This document shows, piece after piece, positions 14,434 to 22,863 of a DNA stretch of 64,000 nucleotides. Each line of letters opens with the position of its first letter. The first letter of the stretch is position 1. The stretch is from positions 34,085-98,084 of the forward strand of contig JAHDHI010000004.1 of the NCBI GenBank assembly GCA_020631395.1, in the 5' to 3' direction. The position numbers were made by a program, and so were the translations under genes. Source of the stretch: Bizionia sp. (GTDB taxonomy: Bacteria > Bacteroidota > Bacteroidia > Flavobacteriales > Flavobacteriaceae). The notes under the pieces are model-generated. The model did no database searches. It was not told the DNA's origin and saw nothing but the letters and a program-made list of their open reading frames with translations.

Positions 14434-15174
14434 ATGGAAGATCAAGATTACATATTATTCGATGACTATATCACTGGAGAGCTTTCCAAAGAAGAACGAC
14501 TGATTTTTGAAAATAGATTGAAAAGTGATTCGACATTCAAAAAGAACTTTGACACATTCAAGGAACTTTCGAGTTTTTTGGAGAATAGGTTCGAGCCAGA
14601 AACGAATGCGTTCATGGATAACTTGGAAAATATCTCGAATGCTCATTTCGATGGAATGGAAGAAGGAACGGAAAAACGACAAAAGAACAGGTTTTTCAGA
14701 TATGGGCAATTTGCCATGGCAGCAAGTATTGTCATACTTCTAGGGGTTTTCATCTTCAATCAGTTTTCTGATCCTGCCTATGGAGACTATAACAACCATG
14801 AAACCATAAGTTTGACGGTTAGAGGAGTCGAGGATTCCGTGTTGAAAGATGCTGAAAAGGCTTTCAACTCCAAAAACTTCACACAGGCCGAAATGTTGTT
14901 TAATAAAATATTGAGCAATGATCCATCAAATTTGGAAGTGGAACTATATAAATCCATTGCCTTGATAGAAACGGGACAAGTAGGAGAAGCCGACGAATTG
15001 TTGAGAGGATTGTCCGAAACGAATTCAGCATATGGAAACAAGGCGAAATGGTACTGGGCGATGAGCAAACTAAAACAAAAAGAGTTTGAAGAATGCGTGA
15101 AGATCCTAAAGACCATTCCCAAAGAAGCGAAAGATTACAAGCGCGCTGAGAAGTTGTGGAAGAAGTTGCAATAG
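14434..15174 (+). CDS. putative anti-sigma factor with periplasmic TPR domain
   Basis: A 246-residue membrane protein. The N-terminal part (about 1-88) has the pattern of Bacteroidetes anti-sigma domains (ILFDDYITGELSKEERLIFE). One membrane helix follows (about 92-110, FAMAASIVILLGVFIFNQF), then a TPR-like helical domain (about 125-246, AFNSKNFTQAEMLFNKIL; YKSIALIETGQVGEADELL). It starts 5 bp after the ECF sigma gene. The TPR part faces the periplasm, where the TPR-CHAT protein is also predicted to be, so direct contact or cleavage is conceivable. Alternatively it is a scaffold without sigma-binding activity. Confidence 0.7.
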   Translation: MEDQDYILFDDYITGELSKEERLIFENRLKSDSTFKKNFDTFKELSSFLENRFEPETNAFMDNLENISNAHFDGMEEGTEKRQKNRFFRYGQFAMAASIVILLGVFIFNQFSDPAYGDYNNHETISLTVRGVEDSVLKDAEKAFNSKNFTQAEMLFNKILSNDPSNLEVELYKSIALIETGQVGEADELLRGLSETNSAYGNKAKWYWAMSKLKQKEFEECVKILKTIPKEAKDYKRAEKLWKKLQ

Positions 15175-15247
15175 CGATAAACACATAAGGTTGGAAAATA
15201 GAAATATAAAACTCATCAATTAACGATGACTTTTATATTTTTACAAA

Positions 15248-16015
15248 ATGATAATTACAGATACGCACACACATCTATATAGTGAAGCATTCAATGAGGA
15301 CAGGCAAGAGATGATGCAACGAACAATCGATGCTGGAGTCTCTAGGTTGTTCGTGCCTGCAATAGATTCGACTTACACGGAGTCCATGTTGTCATTGGAA
15401 TCCAAATACCCCGAGAATGTATTTTTAATGATGGGCTTGCACCCAACCCACGTAAAGGAAAACCATGAAGAGGAGCTAAGGCACGTCGAGGATATGTTGG
15501 ACAAACACAAGTTCTATGCCGTTGGAGAAATTGGCATCGATCTCTATTGGGACAAAACGACCTTGAAAATTCAACAAGATGCCTTTAGACATCAAATCAA
15601 ATTGGCGAAAAGACATAAGTTGCCAATAGTGATACATTGTAGGGAAGCCTTCGATGAAATCTTTGAGGTTCTGGAAGAAGAGAAAAGCGAGGACTTGTTT
15701 GGAATCTTCCATTGCTTCACGGGAACCATCGAACAAGCACACCTTGCGATATCTTACAATATGAAATTGGGAATAGGAGGGGTAGTGACCTTTAAAAATG
15801 GAAAAATAGACCAGTTCTTGAATGCAATAGATTTGAAACACATCGTCTTGGAAACCGATTCACCGTATTTGGCACCAAAGCCCTTTCGAGGGAAAAGAAA
15901 TGAAAGCGCATACATTGTCAAGGTGTTGGAGAAACTATCCGGAATCTATTCACTGTCGGAAGAAAAAATTGCCGAAATTACGACTGCAAATTCAAAAGCA
16001 GTTTTTGGAATTTAA
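15248..16015 (+). CDS. tatD: TatD-family metal-dependent hydrolase
   Basis: A 255-residue TIM-barrel hydrolase with the metal ligands of the family: DTHTHLY at the N-terminus, GEIGIDLYW, HCREAF, FHCFTG and ETDSPYLAPKPFRG. TatD proteins are magnesium-dependent 3'-5' DNases/RNases of the cytoplasm. The length is normal. ansA follows 71 bp downstream on the same strand, so the two may be co-transcribed. Confidence 0.93.
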   Translation: MIITDTHTHLYSEAFNEDRQEMMQRTIDAGVSRLFVPAIDSTYTESMLSLESKYPENVFLMMGLHPTHVKENHEEELRHVEDMLDKHKFYAVGEIGIDLYWDKTTLKIQQDAFRHQIKLAKRHKLPIVIHCREAFDEIFEVLEEEKSEDLFGIFHCFTGTIEQAHLAISYNMKLGIGGVVTFKNGKIDQFLNAIDLKHIVLETDSPYLAPKPFRGKRNESAYIVKVLEKLSGIYSLSEEKIAEITTANSKAVFGI

Positions 16016-16086
16016 TAGATAAGTATAAAATAATGTCTGGTCTTTCATAATAAGGATAGACCTTTCGTTCAACAATAGAGTTTAAT

Positions 16087-17118
16087 ATGACGAAGAACAA
16101 CCCAAACATACTCCTTATATATACGGGAGGAACAATAGGTATGATAAAAGATCCGGAAACGGGGGCATTGCGAGCTTTCGATTTCGACAACTTGCTTGTT
16201 CGCATTCCCGAATTGAAGTTGTTGGATTGCAACATTGAAACCATTTCTTTCGAAGAACCGATAGATTCCAGCAACATGGCTCCCAAGTACTGGGTGGAAA
16301 TTGCTGAGATAATCGAAGATAATTACGATGCCTTCGATGGCTTTGTAATCTTGCATGGGAGTGATACGATGAGCTATACGGCTTCCATTCTAAGCTTTAT
16401 GTTGGAGCATTTGGCAAAACCAGTCATATTTACTGGATCACAACTGCCAATAGGAGATTTGAGAACGGATGCGAAGGAGAATTTGATAACCTCAATTCAA
16501 GTGGCGTCCTTGCAACATTACAACAAACCAGTCATCAAGGAAGTTTGTCTTTACTTCGAGTACAAGCTTTACAGGGCAAATCGTACGACAAAGATAAATG
16601 CAGAGCACTTTGAAGCATTCGCATCTTTGAATTATCCTGATTTAGCCGAGTCAGGGGTGCATTTGAAGGTAAACAATGAATACTTGTTCAAACCCAATCC
16701 AAGAAAGTCGTTGATAGTACACAAGGAATTGGATTCCAACATTGCCTTGATAAAACTTTTTCCGGGGATCTCGGAAGCATTGTTGGTAAGCATCTTCAAT
16801 ACTCCAAACCTTAAAGGCGTGGTAATGGAAACCTATGGAGCCGGTAATTGTACGACCGAAAGTTGGTTTGTTTCCTTGTTGAAGGATACCATATCCAAGG
16901 GCATACACATAGTAAATGTGACCCAATGTTCTGGCGGAAGTGTCATGATGGGGCAGTATGAAACCAGTGAAAAGCTAAAAAGAATAGGTGTAATTTCAGG
17001 AAAAGACATCACTTCAGAGGCTGCAATCAGCAAATTAATGTATTTATTGGGACAAAATATTTCCGCTAACTTGTTCAAAACCATCTATGAAACGTCTCTA
17101 AGAGGGGAGATGGCATAA
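16087..17118 (+). CDS. ansA: type I (cytoplasmic) L-asparaginase
   Basis: A 343-residue asparaginase with the two catalytic threonine motifs (LIYTGGTIGMI near residue 16 and HGSDTMSYTAS near residue 93). There is no signal peptide, so this is the cytoplasmic form that turns asparagine into aspartate and ammonia. Length and the tatD neighbour are normal for Flavobacteriaceae. Confidence 0.93.
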   Translation: MTKNNPNILLIYTGGTIGMIKDPETGALRAFDFDNLLVRIPELKLLDCNIETISFEEPIDSSNMAPKYWVEIAEIIEDNYDAFDGFVILHGSDTMSYTASILSFMLEHLAKPVIFTGSQLPIGDLRTDAKENLITSIQVASLQHYNKPVIKEVCLYFEYKLYRANRTTKINAEHFEAFASLNYPDLAESGVHLKVNNEYLFKPNPRKSLIVHKELDSNIALIKLFPGISEALLVSIFNTPNLKGVVMETYGAGNCTTESWFVSLLKDTISKGIHIVNVTQCSGGSVMMGQYETSEKLKRIGVISGKDITSEAAISKLMYLLGQNISANLFKTIYETSLRGEMA

Positions 17119-17200
17119 AATTTGCTCATAAAATTTCAGCAATTGAACTTTTTTCTCTTTATTTGGAGCTCTGAAAGCAACATCGTTTTTGGAAAAGTAA

Positions 17201-17288
17201 AGAGAGGTGGCCGAGTGGCTTAAGGCGCACGCTTGGAAAGCGTGTATACGTTTATAGCGTATCGAGGGTTCGAATCCCTTCCTCTCTG
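17201..17288 (+). tRNA. tRNA-Ser (GGA)
   Basis: Class II tRNA of 88 nt. The acceptor arms AGAGAGG (17201-17207) and CCTCTCT (17281-17287) pair completely, and the discriminator is G. The D arm starts GGCCGAGTGGC; the anticodon GGA lies at 17235-17237 within loop TTGGAAA. The long variable arm (about GTATACGTTTATAGCGTATC) is typical for serine, and the T arm contains GGTTCGAATCC. CCA is not encoded. Confidence 0.97.
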
Positions 17289-17464
17289 CGAAAGTATTTA
17301 AACTATTTTTGTAGATAATTTAAAGAAAGTGGCGTTTAACAGACAAATCTGTAATTTAGTATTATGAATAAGTTAAAACCCTTTTGACAATTGCTATTTT
17401 TATTTTTTAATTACATTTTTTTTATATCTTTAGCACTTTAACTAATAAAATTAAGATCACGACA

Positions 17465-18229
17465 ATGAAAAGATTATTTTCTATCCTAGCCATAGTATTT
17501 TTAATGGCATTTGGTACCGCAAACGCAACTACAAATGCAGCTACAATCGCTACAACAGTAGTTTCCGCAACTCAAGAGACAGATGATGCAACAGAAGAAT
17601 TGGGTTTTCACCAAGAATTAAAGAAACGTTTCATCGAAGGTGGACCAGGCTTCATGGGGATTGTATTGTTATGTTTGATACTTGGTTTGGCGATATGCAT
17701 AGAAAGAATCATCTTTTTAAACCTGTCGACTACGAATACAAAGAGACTGACAAGCAATGTTGAGGAAGCTTTGCAATCTGGAGGCATAGAAGCTGCCAAG
17801 GAAGTTTGTCGCAATACAAAAGGCCCTGTAGCATCTATTTTCTACCAAGGCTTGGACAGAGCAGATGGAGATTTGGAATCTGCAGAAAAAGCAGTTGTTG
17901 CCTACGGAGGAGTACAAATGGGACAATTGGAAAAGAACATATCTTGGATTTCATTGTTTATAGCACTAGCACCAATGTTAGGGTTTATGGGTACGGTAAT
18001 CGGGATGATTCAAGCCTTCGATAAGATTCAATCTGCAGGTGGTATGGATGCGACGTTGGTTGCAGGTGGTATTAAAGTAGCACTTTTAACTACGGTATTT
18101 GGTCTTATAGTAGCAATCATACTTCAAGTATTCTATAACTACATCGTAGCAAAGATAGATAGCATCGTTAATGATATGGAAGATTCTTCTATCACTTTAA
18201 TGGATATGTTATCGAAGCATAAAAAGTAA
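17465..18229 (+). CDS. exbB: ExbB/TolQ-family proton channel
   Basis: A 254-residue MotA/TolQ/ExbB protein. It has an N-terminal signal-like segment, a membrane helix near 65-82 (GFMGIVLLCLILGLAICI) and the two conserved C-terminal helices (about 160-185, ISLFIALAPMLGFMGTVIGM; about 205-230, KVALLTTVFGLIVAIILQVF). It starts an operon with a small membrane protein and two exbD genes, and so should be part of the proton-driven motor that energises TonB-dependent outer-membrane transporters. Confidence 0.93.
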   Translation: MKRLFSILAIVFLMAFGTANATTNAATIATTVVSATQETDDATEELGFHQELKKRFIEGGPGFMGIVLLCLILGLAICIERIIFLNLSTTNTKRLTSNVEEALQSGGIEAAKEVCRNTKGPVASIFYQGLDRADGDLESAEKAVVAYGGVQMGQLEKNISWISLFIALAPMLGFMGTVIGMIQAFDKIQSAGGMDATLVAGGIKVALLTTVFGLIVAIILQVFYNYIVAKIDSIVNDMEDSSITLMDMLSKHKK

Positions 18230-18259
18230 TATTGACTAATTTTAAAACTAAATAATAAT

Positions 18260-18721
18260 ATGTATAAGATTTTAAAAATAGTTGCAGGTGTTCTCGGTTT
18301 GCTAGGTGTTGTCTTTTTAGGAAGGATAATGATAGCAGGTGATACGGCACTTAAAGAAGATTATAAGTTGGAAGCAGGAAATTCTGCAATGGTCGATGGC
18401 GTTTTCAATCCATTTGCTACCGTAGCTTACATCGTATTGATATTGATATTGGCCTTTGTCGTGTTCTTCGTAGTAAAGAACTTATTTACAAGTGGGGCAG
18501 CCATTAAGAACACTTTGATAGGTGTTGGGGCTTTTTTAGTCATTTTGTTTATAGCCTATGCGATGTCTGGTGGAGATGCTATGCAATACAAGTACAATGA
18601 TACGATAGCTACAGAAGGGCAATCCCAACTAGTTGGAGGAGGCTTGCTGGCTTTCTACATACTAAGTGTAATAGCAGTTGGAGCAATGTTGTTTTCAGGA
18701 ATTAAAAAAATGATAAAGTAA
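18260..18721 (+). CDS. small membrane protein of the exb operon
   Basis: A 153-residue protein with an N-terminal helix (about 4-25) and three further membrane segments (about 53-72, 84-102, 128-147). I recognise no named domain. A gene of this size between exbB and exbD is usual in Flavobacteriaceae, so it is probably an accessory part of the motor. It lies 30 bp after exbB and 1 bp before exbD. Confidence 0.75.
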   Translation: MYKILKIVAGVLGLLGVVFLGRIMIAGDTALKEDYKLEAGNSAMVDGVFNPFATVAYIVLILILAFVVFFVVKNLFTSGAAIKNTLIGVGAFLVILFIAYAMSGGDAMQYKYNDTIATEGQSQLVGGGLLAFYILSVIAVGAMLFSGIKKMIK

Positions 18722-18722
18722 T

Positions 18723-19352
18723 ATGGCAAAAAGATCAGCACCAGAAGTTAATGCAGGCTCGATGGCTGACATTGCCTTCTTGTTACTAATATTTTTCTTG
18801 GTAACAACAGATATTGCGACGGATTCAGGTTTAAACAGAAAGTTGCCGCCTATTAGTGATGAAGTTCCTCCTAAGATAAAGAATAGGAATATCTTTGTCC
18901 TCAATGTAAATAGAAACAACGAATTGTTGATGACTAGAGCTGGTGAGGAGAAACGAGTACAACTTAAGGATCTTCGTAAGGAAGTCGTGACTTTCTTGGA
19001 CAATGGAGGCGGAACAGGAGAAGATGCCTGCAAATACTGTGAAGGAGCAAGAAACCCAGATTCATCGGATAATTTTTCTAAAGCAGTTGTTTCATTGAGT
19101 AACGATAGGTTGACGAAATATAAAACCTACATCTCAGTACAAAACGAGATCATCGCTGCCTACAACGAAATAAGAAATAGGGTATACAAGAGGTTGTACC
19201 CCAAATCTGGATTGAACTATGTAGAGACCAACAACAGATATCAAGATCCACAAACTAATCCAGATGAAAAGGAGAAGTTGAAAGAGAAGTTGGAAGAAGT
19301 AAAAAAGATTGTACCTCAAATATTCTCTGAAGCAGATACTAAGAAGGGGTAA
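18723..19352 (+). CDS. exbD: ExbD/TolR-family protein, first copy
   Basis: A 209-residue protein with the ExbD start: a short cytoplasmic part (PEVNAGSMADIAFLLLIFF), a single membrane helix containing the conserved Asp and a periplasmic domain. A charged C-terminal extension (about 175-209) makes it longer than classical ExbD. Two exbD copies in tandem are common in Bacteroidetes. Confidence 0.9.
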   Translation: MAKRSAPEVNAGSMADIAFLLLIFFLVTTDIATDSGLNRKLPPISDEVPPKIKNRNIFVLNVNRNNELLMTRAGEEKRVQLKDLRKEVVTFLDNGGGTGEDACKYCEGARNPDSSDNFSKAVVSLSNDRLTKYKTYISVQNEIIAAYNEIRNRVYKRLYPKSGLNYVETNNRYQDPQTNPDEKEKLKEKLEEVKKIVPQIFSEADTKKG

Positions 19353-19371
19353 AAAAACAAAACACAAGATT

Positions 19372-19848
19372 ATGTCTAAATTCAAAAAGAAAAAAGAAGG
19401 AGGTTTACCTCCAATTTCAACAGCATCTTTGCCGGATATCGTGTTTATGTTATTGTTCTTCTTTATGGTGGCTACCGTAATCAAGGAAGACAATTTATTG
19501 ATTGAAAACAAATTGCCTTCTGCGGATCAAATAGAAAAACTGGACAAGAAGAGACCCATAAGCTACATCTATGCAGGGAAACCGAGTAGTAGATTTCAAG
19601 ATATCTATGGTACTGAAACCAGAATACAGTTGAATGACAAATTTGCTAGACCTAGTGACATAAAAGCATTCATTGCCTCAGAAAGAGCAAATTTGAGAGA
19701 AGATCAATTGAACAAGCTCATCATTGCATTGAAAGTAGACGTCGATGCCAACATGGGATTGATTGGAGACATCAAACAAGAATTGCGTAAAGAAAACGCG
19801 TTGAAGATTAATTACACGACTAGAAAAGGAGATGCCGTTTCTAATTAA
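19372..19848 (+). CDS. exbD: ExbD/TolR-family protein, second copy
   Basis: The start at 19372 gives MSKFKKKKEGGLPPISTAS and a normal short cytoplasmic N-terminus; an in-frame extension to 19309 would overlap the previous gene and is unlikely. The 158-residue product has the membrane helix with the conserved Asp (SLPDIVFMLLFFFMVATVI) and a periplasmic domain. It is the last gene of the operon, followed by a strong terminator. Confidence 0.9.
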   Translation: MSKFKKKKEGGLPPISTASLPDIVFMLLFFFMVATVIKEDNLLIENKLPSADQIEKLDKKRPISYIYAGKPSSRFQDIYGTETRIQLNDKFARPSDIKAFIASERANLREDQLNKLIIALKVDVDANMGLIGDIKQELRKENALKINYTTRKGDAVSN

Positions 19849-19877
19849 AGCAATTAAACAATATTCTTAATTTTATA

Positions 19878-19915
19878 CAAAAGACGTTTTGACATTCAAA
19901 ACGTCTTTTGTTTTT
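19878..19915 (+). terminator. rho-independent terminator of the exb operon
   Basis: Perfect 14-bp stem CAAAAGACGTTTTG / CAAAACGTCTTTTG with a 5-nt loop, followed by TTTTT. Confidence 0.95.
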
Positions 19916-19954
19916 ACATACTTTTGTACTGATATGAAACCTAATGTCTATACC

Positions 19955-20665
19955 ATGAAGCATCTACTTGCCTTCCTTTTATGTTTGAGCATGGCTCCTT
20001 TGGCCATATGTCAAGATGTCGAAAGTGAAGAAGTGGAAACAAAGGTATTGGACAGTTTATACAAGGAAGATCAGTTTTACATAGGCGTCACCTATAATTT
20101 GTTGGCGTATAAACCAAAGGGCGTTTCCCAAAACGGGTTTTCCAGCGGTTTTCATTTTGGTTTCACTAAGGACATGCCAATAAACAAAAGGCGAAATATG
20201 GCCATTGGTTTGGGGTTGGGTTTGTCTTTTAACTCTTTCAACCATAATTTGCTGATTGAAAAAAAGGAAGACAATACCATAGAATTCAATGTCTTGAATG
20301 ATGCCGAGACTGCATTTACAAAAAACAAATTCTCCATGCATCTCGTGGAAGTACCTTTGGAATTTAGATGGAGAACTTCTACAGCAGAAGATTATATGTT
20401 TTGGCGTATTTACACAGGTTTTAAATTTGGTTACGTCTTCTCCAATGGTTCGAAGTTTAGAGGAGACCCAAGAAACATCAAACTGAACAACATAGATGCT
20501 TTCAATAAGTTTCAATATGGTATAAACCTAAGTGTAGGCTACAATACTTGGAACTTTTATGCATACTACGCCTTGAACCCCATATTTAAAAGTGATTCGA
20601 AAATCAATGCTACCACAATTGATGCAAAAGCATTGAAAATAGGGTTGATGTTCTACATATTGTAG
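19955..20665 (+). CDS. PorT-family outer-membrane beta-barrel protein
   Basis: The start at 19955 gives a good signal peptide (MKHLLAFLLCLSMAPLAICQ); an ATG at 19934 is also in frame. The mature protein is a beta-barrel with alternating strands (FYIGVTYNLLAYKPKGVSQN; FSSGFHFGFTKDMPINKRRN; GIGL-type strands; final KALKIGLMFYIL). It resembles the PorT/SprT group, some members of which are needed for type IX secretion and gliding; others are porin-like proteins of unknown role. It follows the exb terminator by 40 bp. Confidence 0.75.
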   Translation: MKHLLAFLLCLSMAPLAICQDVESEEVETKVLDSLYKEDQFYIGVTYNLLAYKPKGVSQNGFSSGFHFGFTKDMPINKRRNMAIGLGLGLSFNSFNHNLLIEKKEDNTIEFNVLNDAETAFTKNKFSMHLVEVPLEFRWRTSTAEDYMFWRIYTGFKFGYVFSNGSKFRGDPRNIKLNNIDAFNKFQYGINLSVGYNTWNFYAYYALNPIFKSDSKINATTIDAKALKIGLMFYIL

Positions 20666-20688
20666 TCAACCTGAATCTACTAGGCTGA

Positions 20689-21294
20689 TTACAGCCAATA
20701 ATTATACAATATTATTTGTGGAAAGGCACCTATGAAAGTGCCAATGATCAATTCCATGTTGGAATGCGCCTTCAAATGCAATCTGGATGTAGCAATTGCT
20801 CCCATTATAAAGGCAATCAATGCCAAAGAACCATTCATGTTTATGCTGAAATGCAAAGAGAGGCCCAAGGCGAACATAAATACTCCAGCTATGGCAATCA
20901 TATGTATGCTGGCTTTAAATTCCAATACAGCCAATACAAGGCAGGTTAAAGTGGATATCAAGATGGCCATGAAGAAATAGTACAACTCCACAATTTGATT
21001 TGAAGGTAAGACACGCTTGATCACCAATAGAATGATCACCGAATTTATTACCAATGGAATGACCCGTTCCTTGCTTGTCTTTAGGTATATGGAATGCGTT
21101 TTTCCCAATGTTTTAAGTAGGAAATAGATGAGTATTGGCAACAATATGGTAAGAATGCTCAACGAAATGAGTTTAGCCCTTATGAGTTCATCTGCAAAAA
21201 AGCGAGGTGACTTCGAAAAGTAAAAGATAACGCCTAACAAAGGCATTATGATGGGGTGAAAAACAAAGGATATACTCTTGAGTATTATATTCAT
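20689..21294 (-). CDS. polytopic membrane protein downstream of rpoN
   Basis: A 201-residue protein with about six membrane helices (for example LISLSILTILLPILIYFLL and VINSVIILLVIKRVL). It is reminiscent of PAP2-like phosphatase-related membrane proteins, but no catalytic motif is visible. Its ATG overlaps the rpoN stop by one base, so it is translationally coupled to rpoN. Function unknown. Confidence 0.7.
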   Translation of the reverse strand: MNIILKSISFVFHPIIMPLLGVIFYFSKSPRFFADELIRAKLISLSILTILLPILIYFLLKTLGKTHSIYLKTSKERVIPLVINSVIILLVIKRVLPSNQIVELYYFFMAILISTLTCLVLAVLEFKASIHMIAIAGVFMFALGLSLHFSINMNGSLALIAFIMGAIATSRLHLKAHSNMELIIGTFIGAFPQIILYNYWL

Positions 21295-22754
21295 TATATC
21301 TTTTTACGTAAACGAGCTACAGGTATGTCCAATTGCTCCCTATACTTTGCGACTGTACGACGCGCTATCGGATAGCCTTTTTCCTTTAGTATTTTGGCCA
21401 AGGCTTCATCTGTCAGGGGTTTCTTTTTACTTTCCTCTTCGACGACGGTTTCCAAGATTTTCTTGATTTCCCTTGTGGATACTTCTTCTCCCTGATCGTT
21501 TGTCATGGATTCCGAGAAGAATTCCTTTATCAATTTGGTGCCGTAGGGAGTGTCCACATATTTGCTGTTGGCCACACGAGATACCGTGGAAACATCCATT
21601 TCTATTTCGTCTGCAATGTCCTTCAGGATCATTGGTCTCAATTTGCGTTCATCTCCAGTCAAAAAGAATTCTTTCTGATAGTGCATTATGGAACTCATGG
21701 TAACGAACAATGTCTGTTGTCTTTGTTTTATGGCTTCAATAAACCATTTTGCAGCGTCCAACTTCTGTTTTATGAACAAGACGGCATCCTTTTGGGATTT
21801 GGATTTGTCTTTGGACTCTTTGTAGCCTTTCAGCATGTTGTTGTATTCACGAGAGACGTGCAGTTCTGGTGCGTTTCTTCCATTCAAGGTCAATTCCAAT
21901 TCTCCGTTGACAATTTTAATGGCAAAATCCGGAACCACATGCTCCACCATCCGATTGTTTCCAGAATAGGATCCTCCAGGTTTTGGGTTCAATCTTTCTA
22001 TTTCATGAATGGCATCTTTTAATTGTACCTCTGTGACATCGAATTTTTGCAATAACTTCTTGTAGTGTTTTTTTGTGAACTGCTCGAATGCCTTGTTGAT
22101 GATGTCTGCCGCCAATTCCACATCTGGTGTTTGCTGTTTTCTAGAAAGTTGAATGCTTAGGCATTCTTGCAAATTGCGAGCGCCAACTCCAGCAGGGTCC
22201 AATTGGTGTACTATGTTCAAGACTTGTTCGATCTTGTCTTCGGTGGTATATACGTTTTGGGTGAAGGCCAAATCGTCCATTATGTCACTTAGGTCCCTTC
22301 GGATGTACCCGCTTTCATCTACACTACCAACTAGGAACTCCGCAATGTCACGTTCGTCATCATTCAAGCGATAGGTATTGAGTTGGGATTTTAGATGTTG
22401 CGTAAAGGAGGTGCCAGAGGCATAGGGGATGCTTTTCTCGTCATCGTCTGCACTGTAGTTGTTTACACTGGTTCTGTAATCCGGAATCTCATCGTCGCTT
22501 AGGTAGTCATCAATGTTTATGTCCTCCGTATTTATGGATTCATTGTCGTCGAATTCATCATTCGTATTGTCGAAATCGTCATCGAACTCATTGTCCTTTT
22601 CTTCCTTGCCACTGTCCAAGGCAGGGTTTTCTTCTAGTTCTTGCTTTAAACGTTGTTCAAATGCTTGTGTAGGCAACTGTATCAACTTCATCAATTGAAT
22701 TTGTTGTGGCGACAATTTTTGCGATAATTTGAACTGTAAATATTGTTTAAGCAT
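21294..22754 (-). CDS. rpoN: RNA polymerase sigma-54 factor
   Basis: A 486-residue RpoN. Region I is rich in Gln and Leu (QYLQFKLSQKLSPQQIQLMK), an acidic stretch follows (about 50-105), then the core-binding domain and a DNA-binding domain that ends in the RpoN box (ARRTVAKYREQLDIPVARL). No sigma-54 activator (AAA+ enhancer-binding protein) is present in this window. Confidence 0.96.
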   Translation of the reverse strand: MLKQYLQFKLSQKLSPQQIQLMKLIQLPTQAFEQRLKQELEENPALDSGKEEKDNEFDDDFDNTNDEFDDNESINTEDINIDDYLSDDEIPDYRTSVNNYSADDDEKSIPYASGTSFTQHLKSQLNTYRLNDDERDIAEFLVGSVDESGYIRRDLSDIMDDLAFTQNVYTTEDKIEQVLNIVHQLDPAGVGARNLQECLSIQLSRKQQTPDVELAADIINKAFEQFTKKHYKKLLQKFDVTEVQLKDAIHEIERLNPKPGGSYSGNNRMVEHVVPDFAIKIVNGELELTLNGRNAPELHVSREYNNMLKGYKESKDKSKSQKDAVLFIKQKLDAAKWFIEAIKQRQQTLFVTMSSIMHYQKEFFLTGDERKLRPMILKDIADEIEMDVSTVSRVANSKYVDTPYGTKLIKEFFSESMTNDQGEEVSTREIKKILETVVEEESKKKPLTDEALAKILKEKGYPIARRTVAKYREQLDIPVARLRKKI

Positions 22755-22781
22755 AGTTCTCTTTAGGGTTTTTATAAAAAT

Positions 22782-22823
22782 AAAAAAACAATCTAAATAA
22801 TGGTATATAAATAGATTGTTTTT
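22782..22823 (-). terminator. terminator between asnS and rpoN
   Basis: Arms AAAAACAATCTA and TAGATTGTTTTT (12 bp) around a 16-nt loop, with a T-run on the minus strand. It ends the MMPL-asnS transcript. Confidence 0.85.
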
Positions 22824-22863
22824 GGAAATTACATTGAGATATTTCCGAATTAACGGACTTTTA

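Noticed and set aside
17391..17432. Full -33/-7 promoter for exbB
   Set aside because: TATCTTTA at 17425-17432 is a fair -7 box, but the nearest TTG is about 31 bp away, outside the 19-21 bp spacing.
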